Source: JAHIVB01 sp964574705 (GTDB lineage: Bacteria; Bacillota_I; Bacilli_A; Izemoplasmatales; Hujiaoplasmataceae). Taken from it: 42,994 nucleotides of DNA. The stretch spans positions 1 through 42,994 of the forward strand of contig CAZNOO010000015.1 of assembly GCA_964574705.1 (NCBI GenBank), in the 5' to 3' direction. Below the pieces are notes generated by a model. It saw only the letters and a list, made by a program, of their open reading frames with translations. It searched no databases and had not been told where the DNA came from. Numbering within the stretch: position 1 is the stretch's first letter; each line of letters starts with the position of its first letter. The position numbers were made by a program, and so were the translations under genes. Shown here in pieces: positions 42,050-42,994 of this stretch.

Positions 42050-42859
42050 CTAGTCGTTCATGCCTTTCATGGCTTTTGAAATCATCTTGATTGCTGCTTT
42101 AGGGCTTAATTTATACATAAAATGCATCATCTTAGAATCGCTACCAGCGTAGACTTGGAATTTATTCTTTTCCATACCCTTGATAATCATTTCAGCGCAG
42201 TCTTCTGGGGTAGTCATCTTCATTGCAGGTTTTTTATCTCCTGGTTTAGGTTCAGCAGATCCAGCTTGAACATTGGAGTTCTTTGCGATATCTGTTGCAA
42301 TTGCGCCTGGGAAGACTACAGTAACTTTAACGTTCGTGTCAATCAACTCCGCGTATAATCCTTCAGTCATCAACTTAACAGCGGCTTTAGAAGCGCCATA
42401 GATTGATTGTCCTGGGAATGGAAAGAATCCACCCATACTTGATACGTTAACAATGTGTGCTTCTGGACGTGTTAGAAGGTGTGGCAAGAATGCCTTAACC
42501 AAGTTTAGTGGGCCGTAGAAGTTCACATTCATGACGAGATTGATTTTTGAGTATTCAAGATCATTAATATTAACAAATGGTTGAATAATTCCGGCGTTGT
42601 TAATTAATCCATCAACAGCTCCGTATTTCTTGATGATTTCTTTTGATACTGTGGTAACAGTTTCAAAATTGGAAATATCACAAATGTGAGTTGAAACCTT
42701 TCCGGGAGCATTTGCAATCTTTGCAGTTTCATCTAATCTTTCTTTATTGACGTCGAGTGCAGCGACCTTTGCTCCTTTGGAAAGTAAATTTAATACAAGT
42801 TGTCTGCCAATTCCTCCACCGGCACCTGTTACAACGATTACTTTGTCTTTTGCTTTCAA
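42050..42859 (-). CDS. Short-chain dehydrogenase/reductase (SDR)
   Basis: 269 residues. The cofactor motif TGAGGGIG is at 11-18, NNAG at 87-90, and the catalytic Ser140/141, Tyr154 and Lys158 (YGASK) are all present. The C-terminus resembles SDRs with a DxxS-x-M-M-x-F-M-Y-K-L extension, which is basic and hydrophobic, so weak membrane association is possible. The substrate is unknown. It differs from the SDR at 13756 in having the intact NNAG motif. The start is TTG at 42859, with AAGGAGG 7 bases upstream (minus strand); no in-frame ATG is better. Convergent with the FrnE-like gene. Confidence 0.9.
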   Translation of the reverse strand: MKAKDKVIVVTGAGGGIGRQLVLNLLSKGAKVAALDVNKERLDETAKIANAPGKVSTHICDISNFETVTTVSKEIIKKYGAVDGLINNAGIIQPFVNINDLEYSKINLVMNVNFYGPLNLVKAFLPHLLTRPEAHIVNVSSMGGFFPFPGQSIYGASKAAVKLMTEGLYAELIDTNVKVTVVFPGAIATDIAKNSNVQAGSAEPKPGDKKPAMKMTTPEDCAEMIIKGMEKNKFQVYAGSDSKMMHFMYKLSPKAAIKMISKAMKGMND

Positions 42860-42994
42860 AATGAATCCTCCTTAAAAACTTTCTTATTTCTCTTTGTTTC
42901 ATTATATTCTTATATACAGGACGAGTCAAGGATGATGCTAATAAAAGAAAAAAGACCCTATATTTAGACCATATTAAGGAAGTTTCGTTCATGA

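Noticed and set aside
1..42994. Alternative genetic code (UGA = Trp), as in some Mollicutes
   Set aside because: TGA ends several genes at positions fitting family lengths, and Trp residues at conserved positions are encoded by TGG.
1..42994. CRISPR arrays, tRNA/rRNA genes, insertion sequences, prophage genes
   Set aside because: I saw no regularly spaced repeats, no cloverleaf-like GC-rich stretch, and no transposase, integrase or phage motifs.
42976..42994. Possible start of a further plus-strand gene (AAGGA then ATG at 42991)
   Set aside because: Only the start codon and one base remain in the window; nothing about a coding region can be supported.

Overview
The window is AT-rich, bacterial and uses the standard genetic code: TGA terminates several genes (for example the genes ending at 14517 and 10555) and TGG encodes tryptophan. 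Shine-Dalgarno (SD) sites of the AGGAGG type, lipoprotein signal peptides without outer-membrane proteins, LemA/DUF2207, XRE and BlaI-type regulators, and short intergenic hairpin terminators point to a low-GC Gram-positive lineage. An Izemoplasmatales/Acholeplasma-like or other deep Bacillota member is possible but not provable from this window. A run of exactly 100 N (3966-4065) marks a scaffold gap, so this is probably a draft or metagenome assembly. I found no rRNA, tRNA, CRISPR array, transposase or phage gene.

Layout. 1-435: C-terminus of a YgfK-like iron-sulfur protein. 524-2920 (-): a GH31 glycosidase. 3222-10555: small membrane proteins (YcxB-like, RDD-like, unknown), two GNAT-type acetyltransferases, a membrane-anchored XRE regulator and the N-gap. 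Three of these genes carry a nearly identical promoter. 10982-13479: a 41-aa peptide ORF overlapping a secreted InlB-repeat/BspA leucine-rich-repeat protein. 13756-18669: an SDR, an ACR3 arsenite-type carrier, then a tight ribokinase / nucleoside hydrolase / ADP-ribosylglycohydrolase operon. 18879-19735: a GyrI-like protein and a frameshifted gene remnant.

19864-24002 is the most unusual part. A BlaI-type winged helix fused to a peptidase-MA-like domain that has lost its zinc site is the first gene of an operon with two paralogous beta-propeller lipoproteins, one of them frameshifted. A third propeller lipoprotein is divergently transcribed. The regulator's own promoter (TTGACA-17-TAAGAT) is overlaid by an 8-bp inverted repeat and followed by a BlaI/MecI-type TACA-TT-TGTA palindrome, which suggests autoregulation.

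24144-42859: a short formate/nitrite-transporter homologue, a membrane protein with a large exported domain, a PAS-GGDEF-HD-GYP protein, a flavodoxin-like protein (-), a FliB-type lysine-N-methylase homologue, a ferric-reductase-like flavocytochrome, DUF2207 + LemA, a methyltransferase, a GPH-type sugar transporter coupled to a zinc-ribbon PlsC acyltransferase, a Cache-GGDEF protein, a membrane protein, a FrnE-like DsbA-family protein and a second SDR (-). Convergent gene pairs are typically separated by one bidirectional hairpin.
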